Below, in pieces: positions 36,797 to 47,789 of a DNA stretch of 64,000 nucleotides. The stretch lies in contig CM025853.1 of NCBI GenBank assembly GCA_003952965.2, positions 21,638,650-21,702,649 on the forward strand, in the 5' to 3' direction. The DNA comes from Morella rubra. Taxonomy: Eukaryota; Streptophyta; Magnoliopsida; Fagales; Myricaceae. Under the pieces are notes generated by a model that searched no databases, was not told the DNA's origin, and saw only the letters and a program-made list of their open reading frames with translations. How positions within the stretch are numbered: the stretch's first letter is position 1; each line of letters starts with the position of its first letter. The position numbers and the translations under genes are program-made.

Positions 36797-39700
36797 TTAC
36801 TTGTAAATTGGTGGTGGAGGAGATGCATAAATGTAGACCGGTGGAGGAGGAGACTTCTCTGGTGGGGGAGGTGATGTGTACTCATATGGTGGAGGAGGAG
36901 ACTTCTCTGGTGGGGGAGGGGAGATGTACTCTGGTGGGGGAGGGGAGATGTACTCATATGGTGGAGGAGGAGACTTCTCTGGTGGGGGAGGTGATGTGTA
37001 CTCATATGGTGGAGGAGGAGACTTCTCTGGTGGGGGAGGGGAGATGTACTCATATGGTGGAGGAGGAGATGTACTCATATGGTGTGGGGGAGGAGACTTC
37101 TCATATGGTGTGTACTCATATGGTGGAGGAGGAGACTTCTCTGGTGGGGGAGGTGATGTGTACTCATATGGTGGGGGAGGAGACTTCTCTGGTGGGGGAG
37201 GGGAGATGTACTCATATGGTGGGGGAGGAGACTTCTCGGGTGGTGGCGGGGACTTGTACTCATAAACTGGTGGAGGAGAGTACACCGGTGGTGGTGGGGA
37301 CTTGTACTCGTATGGTGGTGGAGGAGAGTGCACTGGAGGTGGTGGAGACTTGTACTCGTATGGTGGGGGAGGAGACTTCTCAGGTGGTGGCGGGGATTTG
37401 TACTCATAAATTGGCGGAGGAGACTTCTCGGGTGGTGGTGGGGACTTGTACTCATATGGTGGGGGAGGAGACTTCTCGGGTGGGGGAGGTGACTTGTACT
37501 CATATGGTGGGGGAGGAGACTTCTCAGGTGGCGGCGGTGACTTGTACTCATAAATTGGAGGAAGAGACTTCTCGGGTGGTGGAGGTGATGTGTACTCATA
37601 TGGTGGGGGAGGAGACTTCTCGGGTGGTGGTGGGGACTTGTACTCATAAACTGGTGGAGGAGAGTACACCGGTGGTGGTGGAGATTTGTACTCATATGGT
37701 GGCGGAGACTTCTTGGGTGGAGGAGGTGACTTGTACTCATATGGTGGAGGAAGAGACTTCTCGGGTGGTGGTGGGGACTTGTACTCGTAAACTGGTGGAG
37801 GAGAGTACACCGGTGGTGGTGGGGACTTGTACTTGTATGGCGGGGGAGGAGACTTCTCGGGTGGTGGCGGGGATTTGTACTCATAAATTGGCGGAAGAGA
37901 CTTCTCAGGTGGTGGTGGGGACTTGTACTCGTATGGTGGGGGAGGAGACTTCTCGGGTGGTGGCGGGGACTTGTACTCATAAATTGGCGGAAGAGACTTC
38001 TCGGGTGGTGGTGGGGACTTGTACTCATATGGTGGGGGAGGAGACTTCTCGGGTGGCGGCGGTGACTTGTACTCATAAATTGGAGGAGGAGACTTCTCGG
38101 GTGGTGGTGGGGACTTGTACTCATATGGTGGGGGAAGAGGCTTCACGGGAGGCGGAGGAGACTTGTACTCATAAATTGGTGGAAGATTGGTGGAGGAGAC
38201 TTCTCTCGGTGGTGGTGGGGACTTGTACTCATATGGAGGGGGAAGAGGCTTCTCGGGAGGCGGCGGAGACTTGTACTCATAAATTGGTGGAGGAGACTTC
38301 TCAGGCGGTGGTGGGGACTTGTACTCATATGGAGGGGGAGGAGACTTCTCGGGCGGTGGCGGGGACTTGTACTCATAAACTGGTGAAGGAGAGTGCACAG
38401 GTGGTGGTGGAGATTTGTACTCATATGGTGGAGGAAGGGACTTTTCGGGTGGTGGTGGGGACTTGTACTCATAACTGGTGGAGGAGAGTACACCGGTGGT
38501 GGTGGAGATTTGTACTCATATGGTGGAGGAGACTTCTTGGGTGGAGGAGGTGACTTGTACTCATATGGTGGAGGAAGAGACTTCTCGGGTGGTGGTGGGG
38601 ACTTGTACTCATAAACTGGTGGAGGCCGAGTGGGCACCGGCGGTGGTGGAGACTTGTAGATGTATGGGGGAAGAGGATGGAATGGTGGTGGCGGTGGGGA
38701 TTTGTACAAATATGGTGGTGGAGGAGAGTGGACTGGAGGTGGGGGAGACTTGTAGATGTAAGGTGGTGGTGGTGGTGACTTATAGATGTAAGTAGGAGGT
38801 GGGTGGTAAAGTGGTGGAGGAGGAGACTTATAGATGTAAACGGGTGGTGGGTGGTGGACCGGTGGTGGAGGAGACTTGTAGACGTATGGTGGTGGATGCT
38901 TTGGCTTGAGCTTCTTGCACTCCTCGTAAGGAGTCTTGGGAGCATAAGCAAATGAGCCAGCTTGAAGCACAACTTCGTATTTATCCTTGGACTTGACATG
39001 GAGCTTGGCACCCTTGTTGCCCCAGTGCAGGGCGGTGGGGATGTTGCATGGAGAACCTTTGGGCGCGGCGTGGAGCTTGGCTGTGCAGGCCTTGACCCCT
39101 CCCCGCTTCTCGTAGTCAAAGCCTTTGACTGTGATGCTGTATTTGCCGTTGATCTTGGTGATACCATAGGCCTTGATCTCTTCCTTTTCAGTTTTGCACG
39201 TCACCTCAACTACGGCACCTGCTCCATCGTACAAAACAAATTAATATAGAACCAATCATGTTTGCATCATAGGTTCCTAATTATAAGTTAACATCGCAAT
39301 TACCTACTACAATAACTGATTTTTTCCTTCCGATAATGTTTTATTAATAGCTGACAGAAAAGTACAAAGACAATCATTTATAAATTTTTTTCCCTATGCT
39401 AATAATTAAGTTTGTTTGCATGCAAATCTAGATAAGGTTCAACAGGACTGTATTTTCAAGTCTCAACAAGGGCACTTGTGGCACGTAATAGATATCATTG
39501 ACTAATTAAACCCACTACTTTGACTCCAAGCAAAAATTTGACAGAAAAACACAGAGGAAACAAAAAAGGAAATACGTGACAATGTGAGAGAACCTAGAAT
39601 TCTAGCACAAGTCTAAAAGTGCCTTCTTTGTATTTTTTAAAAACTTCAGTGTCGTCACATTTAAGAAACTACGCTAAACCAATAGAAAGAGTTCATCTTC

Positions 39701-41235
39701 TGTGCCGTGGGATTAGGAGCTAAATTTGTTTTTCTTTACAGAGTCAAAGCAAAGGAGAATTTATGCTAACGGAGCTTCAGAAACAACCAAGAAAAACAGC
39801 TGGGTAAGGAAAAGCATAACCAAAGAAAACAACTTTTACCAACGATTAATCATTAATGGATATTTGACAAAAGTCTACCTTTGAGATGCTTCTTGTCGTG
39901 GGACTTCTTCGGATATCCCCAGTCATAACATCTGTAGCAGTAGACTTTTCCAACCACCTTGACGATCAATGGGTGCTCGACGGGGGGAGGTGGAGAAGTG
40001 GGATGGTGGAGAAGTGTAATGGTATGGTGGTAGGAAGGAGCCTTGGGTGGTGGTGGAGATTTGTAGTAGTACGGAGGAGGAAGAGCCTTGGGTGGTGGTG
40101 GAGATTTGTAGTAGTACGGAGGAGGAAGAACCTTGGGTGGTGGTGGTGGAGGAGATTTGTAGTAGTACGGAGGAGGAAGAACCTTGGGTGGTGGTGGTGG
40201 TGGAGATTGGTAGTAGTACGGGGGAGGAAGTGGGTGGTGGTGGTGGAGGAGATTTGTAATAGTACGGAGGAGGAAGAACCTTACGGTAGGAGGAAGAACC
40301 TTGGGTGGTGGTGGTGGTGGAGATTGGTAGTAGTACGGGGGAGGAAGAACCTTGGGTGGTGGAGGTGGAGGAGACACATACATGTATGGGGGTGGAGGAG
40401 AGTGTTTAGGTGGTGGTGGTGGAGAAACATATACATATGGAGGTGGAGGAGATTTGAGAGGCGGTGGTGGAGACTTGTAGTAGTAAACTGGTGCTGGAGA
40501 CTTTTCCGGCGGTGGTGGAGACTTGTAAAGGTAAGTAGGTGGTGGTGGGGGTGAATTGTAGAGATATGGTGGTGGTGGAGAATGCTCCGGTGGTGGGGGA
40601 GAGTTGTACTCATAAGGTGGTGGTGGAGAGTGCTCCGGTGGTGGTGGAGACTTGTACTCGTAAGGAGGTGGTGGAGAGGCCTCCGGTGGTGGTGGAGACT
40701 TGTACTCGTAAGGAGGTGGTGGAGAGTGCTCCGGTGGTGGTGGAGACTTGTACTCGTAAGGTGGTGGTGGAGAATGCTCCGGTGGAGGGGGAGACTTGTA
40801 CTCATAAGGTGGTGGCGGAGAATGCTCCGGTGGTGGTGGAGACTTGTACTCATACGGAGGTGGTGGAGAAGACTCCGGTGGAGGTGGAGACTTGTACTCA
40901 TACGGAGGTGGTGGAGAAGGCTCCGGTGGAGGTGGAGACTTGTACTCATACGGAGGTGGTGGAGAAGGCTCCGGTGGAGGTGGAGACTTGTACTCATACG
41001 GAGGTGGTGGAGAATGCTCCGGTGGTGGGGGAGACTTGTACTCATACGGGGGTGGTGGAGAAAGAGCAGGCGGTGGAGGTGAGGTATACTCGTAGGTTGG
41101 TGGTGGAGGAGAATAATAAGGATAAGCATCACCAGAGACTGAACCTAAGTTGCTGGAAACAAGCACCATGGCCAAAGCCATGACCAAGTGAGGCCAAAGA
41201 CGACCCCTGAAGGGGTCGAGACCTGTAATCATCAT
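36797..41235 (-). CDS. Extensin with internal Pollen Ole e 1 domain (frame broken in exon 2)
   Basis: Secreted cell-wall hydroxyproline-rich glycoprotein. Two exons: 39879-41235 and 36797-39218, with a 660-bp GT/AG intron. Exon 1 encodes a hydrophobic signal peptide ([17 protein letters not shown], from the start at 41235 or the internal Met at residue 19), then about 380 residues of Ser-Pro4 repeats with Y-E-Y, Y-Y-Y and Y-V-Y motifs usable for tyrosine cross-links. An Ole e 1 domain straddles the intron ([19 protein letters not shown] to YEECKKLKP), with six cysteines (CYRC, VTC, KAC, SPC, EEC). Exon 2 then has a second extensin arm of about 690 residues ending [13 protein letters not shown]. 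One base is missing at 38471-38478 (GTTAT where sister repeats have GTTTAT), so the Pro-rich frame shifts and the present reading ends near 38143. Without that loss the protein would be about 1259 residues. It may be a true allele, a pseudogene or a sequencing error in a repeat. Confidence 0.88.
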
Positions 41236-41340
41236 GGGAAGCCCGGAAGCTCACCAGTACCCGCAGCCAATGTGTGAGATCCTACCAAGCTTCTCTGAGG
41301 AAGTGCAGGGGAGCTGGGCTAGCTCTCCCGGAAGAGATGG

Positions 41341-41361
41341 AGAGAGAGAGAGAGAGAGAGA
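41341..41361. repeat. (GA)n microsatellite in the extensin 5' UTR
   Basis: Ten GA units; on the gene's strand a (CT)n run in the leader between the TATA box and the ATG. Such pyrimidine-rich leaders are frequent in highly expressed plant genes. Confidence 0.85.
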
Positions 41362-41410
41362 AGCGTGAAGTTGGGTTTGGTTCTGAAGACTAAAGGCATG
41401 CAGGAAACAA

Positions 41411-41419
41411 TATTTATAG
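41411..41419 (-). promoter_or_regulatory. TATA box of the extensin gene
   Basis: CTATAAATA on the minus strand, 176 bp before the ATG at 41235. A transcription start about 30 bp downstream (near 41380) would give a leader of about 145 nt that includes the (CT)n run. Confidence 0.65.
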
Positions 41420-44400
41420 TGAAATTGGAGTTGTTGGAGAGGAGCTGTAAGGAGGGACCGATTCCATCCAATTTGGTTCGTTCTTGATAAATGCAGTCAG
41501 TGAGACTGTCTAGCTGGCCTTAAAATTTTATACACTGGGTTTGCCCCAGTTAATTGAGGACCAGTCGGCAACTACGTGCACTGATTCCAAAAAACACCAC
41601 CTTAATATTACATCTTAATGTTAAGTCTTATGGACGTTAAGCAGCCATATAATCACGAGAGGGCCCCGCCCTCTCTGGCCTTAGCCGAGCTCTCTGTATA
41701 GTGACACCCATTACCTTTTCTCTGCAAATAAAAAAAATGGAGACGCGGGCGCGGCATCATCGTGTTCTGATATTGAAAGCTTGGAAAAGAAATATAACAC
41801 AGAAAAATTGAAGGAATTGAAGATTCTTGATCTTCATTTTTGACCATGATGGGTTGAAGATACTATCAATGAAAGGTGATGATTTCGCAAGGATCCTCTG
41901 TGCATGCCCTGTGACACCATTAATGGCCGTTGGATGTTATCCAGATTAGTGCTCTGGGTCCATTTAATTGACTTTCTGGGTCTTTTTAAATTTTTGTGAA
42001 AATTGGCGTAAGGTCGGTCTTAATCGAGAGCATATAATTATCACTATTTTTGAATTGGGATTTACTCTTGGCCGTTCTGTGGCCGCAAGAGGTGCTACTT
42101 ACTCCCATCCATGCACATGAAAAACTCCACCACCCCCCATTAAATCTATGAATTAACCCAATTTTTCAAATTTGGGAGAGAAGTGGACGTACATTAATAT
42201 TTAGATCAATATCCAAGAGATCTGATTTGAAATTAGATGTAGCTTTATATTAAAAAAAATGGCAGGAACTAGTTCACATGGAGAACAACTCACCAAAATA
42301 ACGTTAAACTTTCTATCAAAATATAAAAGCTTACTCAAATATTATTAATTTATTTTATACCGTACAATAGTTAGAAGGACTAATTGGCTACATTTTATCG
42401 TTTAGGTGAGGGAGCTTTTGAAAACCAGGGGCTGAAAGCTAGGTTTCTCTGATCCTGATTTGACTGGCTGTAGATTGTTCCACCGAATGGTTCATAAAAG
42501 AAGGGAGTTAAATCAGTCGTCACTCCTAATAAGGAAGCCATTGCCATTGAAGTCTTAAAAGCTTTAAAACGAGAAAAACTTGAGCTTATGGCTACCGCCC
42601 ATGTTTCTTTTACGAAGGAGAAGCTGTAGAAATAAATATTTTCTACTGTTTCTACAAGTTCTTTTCAACTGCATGTGGCACTCAATTATTAGGCATGTGA
42701 GGTCAATCCGAAGTGGCCCTGCAGCTTTTGCAAGGAATTTGAGCTGCACTCGAGAGAAAGAAAGGACAAAAGGAAAAGGAAAAGGAAAAAGATAAAAACA
42801 GAGAATACTATTTTCACGAATGTTTCTAATTTCTTGCTACAAGTAATAATGCAAAGCTTCCCCTTGAAGATGAACACTGACCAGGTCCCCCGGAGGTACT
42901 GAAATGGACTTTTACAGCAATTCTGGACCACCATGGCTCTGAAATCAAAGTTGTCCTCCAATCTGTCGTTCACCTGTATCAAAGTTCCTTCCACAGAATT
43001 TTAAAGTCATCATTTCTTTCCTTCAAAATTGTCCTTCCTTGACCTCTATCTTTTTCTCCTTTAGTTTTTCTGATTTGGGGTTTTCCTTGTGTCGGTGTAT
43101 TGGAAGGGAAGTGGGTAATGAAATCACCAAGCTATTGACCCCAGATGAAATTATTTATAGTTTATCTTGGCATCTATAGACGCCCGTAGTACTTCCTTCT
43201 GTATTTTGTTATCTAAATAGTTAAATCTCCATTGTAGTAGCAGTTGACACACAAGGAAAGTGCAATTATCTTACTCTGTTTTCTAACTAACATGTGCACT
43301 AGGGAGTGACATCCACTCCATGCATCTTTGTTCTTTTTCCCAAGACAGCGCCATATCTCACTGCTCCGGCTAAATCTCTTCCTAGTTCGCATAGGTATAG
43401 AACTTTGTTTAATACGATAATGCAGACAACTAGTGCATATCAATATTTCTTGGTATCTCAAGTCACTTTTTTTACTCTTCAGAGCCTCAGATCGAGCAGA
43501 CTTCGGTCAAAAAAGAAGAATATTCTCGTCGGTGAAACAACAGTTTTGATGAGGGTAAAAGAAAGTGTATATAGTTCGAAGAACCTTATAAAGCTCTCTC
43601 AAGTCAATGCCGTGTGCTGACACTCATTCAAGGGCTTAATTATTGTTACTTTAAAGAAAGTGCATGAGTTGTTGGATTGGCGGAAACGTGCAATCCCAGC
43701 TTGGGATTTGTTTGAATTTTGGAGTTTCGTTTATTGAGACTGCCCTACAAAAAAGGAAATACGGAAAAGCAGACAGGGCAGAGTGGTTGAGGAACACAGA
43801 GTTGGAAGGGAATGAGAATTTTCACAGAAGGTAAAGTGTGGAAACCTTTTGAATGCTGACAGCCCCAGAGGAGTCATATGGGAGTAAATGATCATAATAT
43901 AAGGAGAAAGACGAGGCCATTTTGAGGAAATATTTATGTTGAAGTTAACCGAGAACCAACCGTACGTCTACCTCTTATTTATCAGAAATCTCTCAGTTTT
44001 GGTCTTGTGGCAGAGGTTGTCTCCTACAGATTTACTTGATCCCCTTTACCTAACAGTACTACTACTGCAACCAGTTTTTCTGGCCTTCTTGCTTTTTCCC
44101 TTCTTCGCAGAAATTACTCTGGCTAAATGCTTTTTTGTCTTTTCTTATTGGGTGTTGTATTTGCACAAAATTTCCCGGTGGATAACCCAGTGATCGCTAC
44201 GTACTTATTGAACCAGGGGAAATAAATAAATGGGTAATTCCTCTAATGTGACAATTCATCTAATCTGGCTGTGGCCACTTAATTAAGTAAATAAATACTC
44301 CACCCATGCCATTAATCTTGGTGTGATGTAATAGTCGAGCAAGTCAAGGAGAATGGGCATGAAAATCGAAATCCTCTCGAATTTTAAGAAATGGTTGGGC

Positions 44401-45120
44401 TCCGAATCTGGTTGGTACGTTTTTTCAATTACTTTAGATCTGTTCGAACTCAGTATATAACAAGTCAAGATTAACGAGTTTTTCTCGTTATCAAAAAAAT
44501 AAAATTTAAATAACTATGTAATTCATGATTCCACGTGTCAGTATTTTAGCAAGCATAAGATCAAAGTGTTATTAATTAATATATATACAACGTACCCCGC
44601 CTGATACGAACCATTTAAGAACGTAGACATGGGGGGTGGATTGCATAGGAATCAGAGGTGTCAGATGGGTTAATTAAGATCTAAGTTCTGATCAGTGTTA
44701 TACAAGCTTTTGAATATGGATTTGAAAATGGTAGTCCTGATAAGTGTCAACAAATGAGTATATCAGCATATGCCAGAGTCCTTTAATATCATGATCATGG
44801 CCTTGATCGAGGTGGGAAATATTAATTAAGTTAATCTCGTAGGTTAATGTTTGATTAATGCAAGTGATCCCTCGACACTCCATCCTACCAATTAAGAGAG
44901 GGGGAGTTCTTAAGTCGATTAGTGGCGGCAGTTGCAAGTTCTTGTCTTCCAACGTTTCACTATTTGTAATTAATCATGATTATAACCCCCGCCAACTTGG
45001 TTCCCCTTGTTTGCCGCGACAAGAATACAACCGTATGAGTTACTTCCTTCTTTCTAAAGAAAACTACATTTTCAAGAGTGCATAATTACTCCATCTATAT
45101 TTAGTTTTATATTTTACTTT
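41420..45120. other. Extensin upstream region and intergenic DNA
   Basis: AT-rich sequence with scattered chance ORFs (for example 43306-43620 plus, 43936-44193 plus, 42689-42994 minus). None has a recognised domain, a compositional rise or a splice pattern. The part up to about 42500 is likely to include extensin regulatory sequence, but no specific element is evident. Confidence 0.4.
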
Positions 45121-45310
45121 TTTAAAATAGTCCATAACATTCTACCACGCTTCGTATGGTCTCGGTGACCACGCTGGTTAGCTGTGTACTAGGCTCTTCC
45201 TAGTCTCGAGCTAACATTGCAATACCGACGTAACCCCTCGTGCCGCACGATTGCAACTGGAAGACATGGAGTAGACTTTGATACCACATGCCTTAGGAGA
45301 ACTCAATCTC
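45121..45310. other. Repeat-derived fragment, possibly from an LTR element
   Basis: GC-richer island in AT-rich DNA containing TTTGATACCACATG, the reverse of a TGGTATCAAAG sequence that resembles an initiator-Met primer-binding site. It looks like the edge of an old retroelement on the minus strand, but neither end nor coding part is visible. Confidence 0.3.
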
Positions 45311-47642
45311 AAAAATTAACTCAATGAAAAAGAGAGTGCAAGATATATAAACTCCACATTTACATCCTATATTATCAATGTGAACTGATCTCATACTTCT
45401 CAAATAATCCAAAACAATATATATAACCAGATAAAAAAAAATGTAATCTTTAATCCGACTTGGCTCATGTAGTTTTTCTTTAATAAGAATATCAAATTTC
45501 TTGAAAAGTTATGATATTTTGCAGATTTTTAGATGGTGATAAATTATTTTATTGTAGATGACCGTTCCCCAAAACTTAAAAAATGCAGCAACGAAAATAA
45601 CGAGGTCAAACTTGGCTTCAAGTTGAAACAATCCCATTTGCATGTATGGTATATATATATACACGTCTCGGTTGGGCTCCTCATATCACGGTTAATTAGA
45701 CCAATTAAATATTTTATAAATTTTTATTCGATCTTCTGAATTAATCAATTCCGACCTTCCCTATGTTAACCTTGCCAATTTTCCAGGGCATATCTGATGC
45801 CCAATAACTCACCGACTTCTTCTTTGTCATCATTTTGATCAATCGATGATCAGTCCTCCTCACATGGCTGGCAAAGATTCGCGGCCGGCCTGTTTCCGTG
45901 TTTCCGTGTTAGAAATTCTGATCTCCCGATGATCTCGTAATTTACATTATAAAGAAATATTTATTTATATATAAAAAAAAAAAAAAAAGAAAAAAGGATC
46001 AGTACTAGGAGAGATCTGAAATTTTAATTTCAGTACTTTTCTTGAATTTTTTTCCCTGGATCACACAATATCATGTTTTCCTTCTACCAACATAGAAAAC
46101 TCGTATCAGAAAGCTCTGGATGTCCGGAGACACGATGTTAGCAATAGCTAATAAGGCTCATACATTATTCAATTTTCAATTGGGAATTAAAGCCGCGGCA
46201 AGCTGCCGGCCAAGCCAAGGTACCTGAAAATTTTATGAAAAATGTACGTAAACCTTCCATTCTTTTAACTATCAGGCATTTGTTTTTATTTGGTATTCTA
46301 AATTATTAAACTAATTATTACATTATATATATATGTACCCTAAACTGCTAATAGGTTTACACATGTTACGATCTCACGTATTTTTAAAATTAATGAAAAA
46401 TAAGTCACATAAGACAATCAAAATTTAAATATATTAGTAAAATTGTTGTGCATTGATCGTGTTAAATTTAATAGCTTAGGGTATAAATTATAAAATATGT
46501 ATTTGTTAAAAGATGCACGCGAAGTGTGATTTCTCTAATAAAGATTATACCTAGTATAGTGATTCTTTTTTGGCCTCTCTAAAGGAAAATCCTTCCACTC
46601 CTTCGCGTCTCTAAAAATATCTTAAAGTTCCTATATTGACCCCTTAAATATAAAAATCACACCTTTTCTTTTATTTTTTTTAATAAAAATTGATTTGGCT
46701 CCAAAAAAATGAGGAATTCAGTTAAACCCTTTAGTTAAAGAATTCCATTGTAACAACTAATTTTTTTTAAATGAGTTTTAGATATTTGAAATTTAAAATA
46801 ATCTGATTCTAAATTTAAGAGCTTGATTTTTTTTTTTATTGAAGCTCAATCAATAGATTTAAATTTTTTTTTCAAAAAAGTAATAAATATAATTTTCACA
46901 ACTCATCATATATGATTTTTCTTTGATCTCTGTGAGTCTTTTTAATATCTTCTTTTTCTATGAAAGATATGTGGGTACAATTTACCCCTAATTTGATAGA
47001 CATATATGTTTAATAACATTCTCTCTTTTTTAATCTTTGAGCACATTTATAATTTTATTTTTTATCTAATATTATTTAAAAAAATGATAAGATTCAAATC
47101 CTGGGCGGCTACCGACACTCAATAGATATATATATATATTGTACATATAATTTCTTGTGTTATGTCAGTACAAAATCTGTCATTAATGCTGTCTCACAGT
47201 GTCACTTTCCAGATTTGAAGCTTAAGGCATCATGCACATGCGATGTCTCTAATTAATTGATGGGATTAGGAATTTGAATTGCCACCAATTAGTTCAAATA
47301 TTTGGCTATAAAAATTACAAAAACAATGAGAAGAAAATATTAAATTAATTTTTCTGTTAATTATATTATATAAATTAAAAAAATAAACTATAAACGATCT
47401 CCATCCAAAATTAATATAAAAAAACTTATGATGGGAAGAAGTTCCTCGTACGAACTACGTCTTATTCGATACAATTAATAACAATAAAGAAGACGGGACC
47501 TAATTTATGTTACATTTAGTGCGTGCATCTAACACATTTGAAACGACAGAGACTCTAAAGCTAAAACTAATGGCTCGGGCTCCTACGAAAAGTTAGTCGC
47601 GGGTTGGTCCATAAGTTTTCTTTTGGACAACACACTTATTAA
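45311..47642. other. AT-rich intergenic DNA
   Basis: No gene or convincing repeat was found. An A-run lies at 45970-45990, and there are short (TA)n tracts at 46325-46335 and 47120-47140. Confidence 0.45.
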
Positions 47643-47789
47643 CGGGACGTTTGGTTTTTAAATTTTTTAAATCTTTAGAATACACATTTTTTAAAAACGA
47701 CTACAGTACGCATACCAATAAAATTAACAACACTTAAAAATTTTTAAAACATAAAAAATTCTTAAAATACTACCAAACCGAACAACTTC
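47643..47789. mobile_element. Possible small MITE
   Basis: About 147 bp, AT-rich and roughly palindromic. The left part reads GGGACGTTTGGTTTTTAAA and the right part reads back as GTTCGGTTTGGTAGTATTTT. The shared core GTTTGGT is typical of small hAT-like MITEs. No clear target-site duplication. Confidence 0.35.

Noticed and set aside
40539-41183. Plus-strand Val/Glu/Cys-rich frames over the extensin exon 1
   Set aside because: Mirror frames of the Ser-Pro4 repeat; no independent start context or domain.
45121-45310. GC-richer island as a complete retroelement
   Set aside because: Only a PBS-like motif is visible; no LTR pair, coding domain or duplication.
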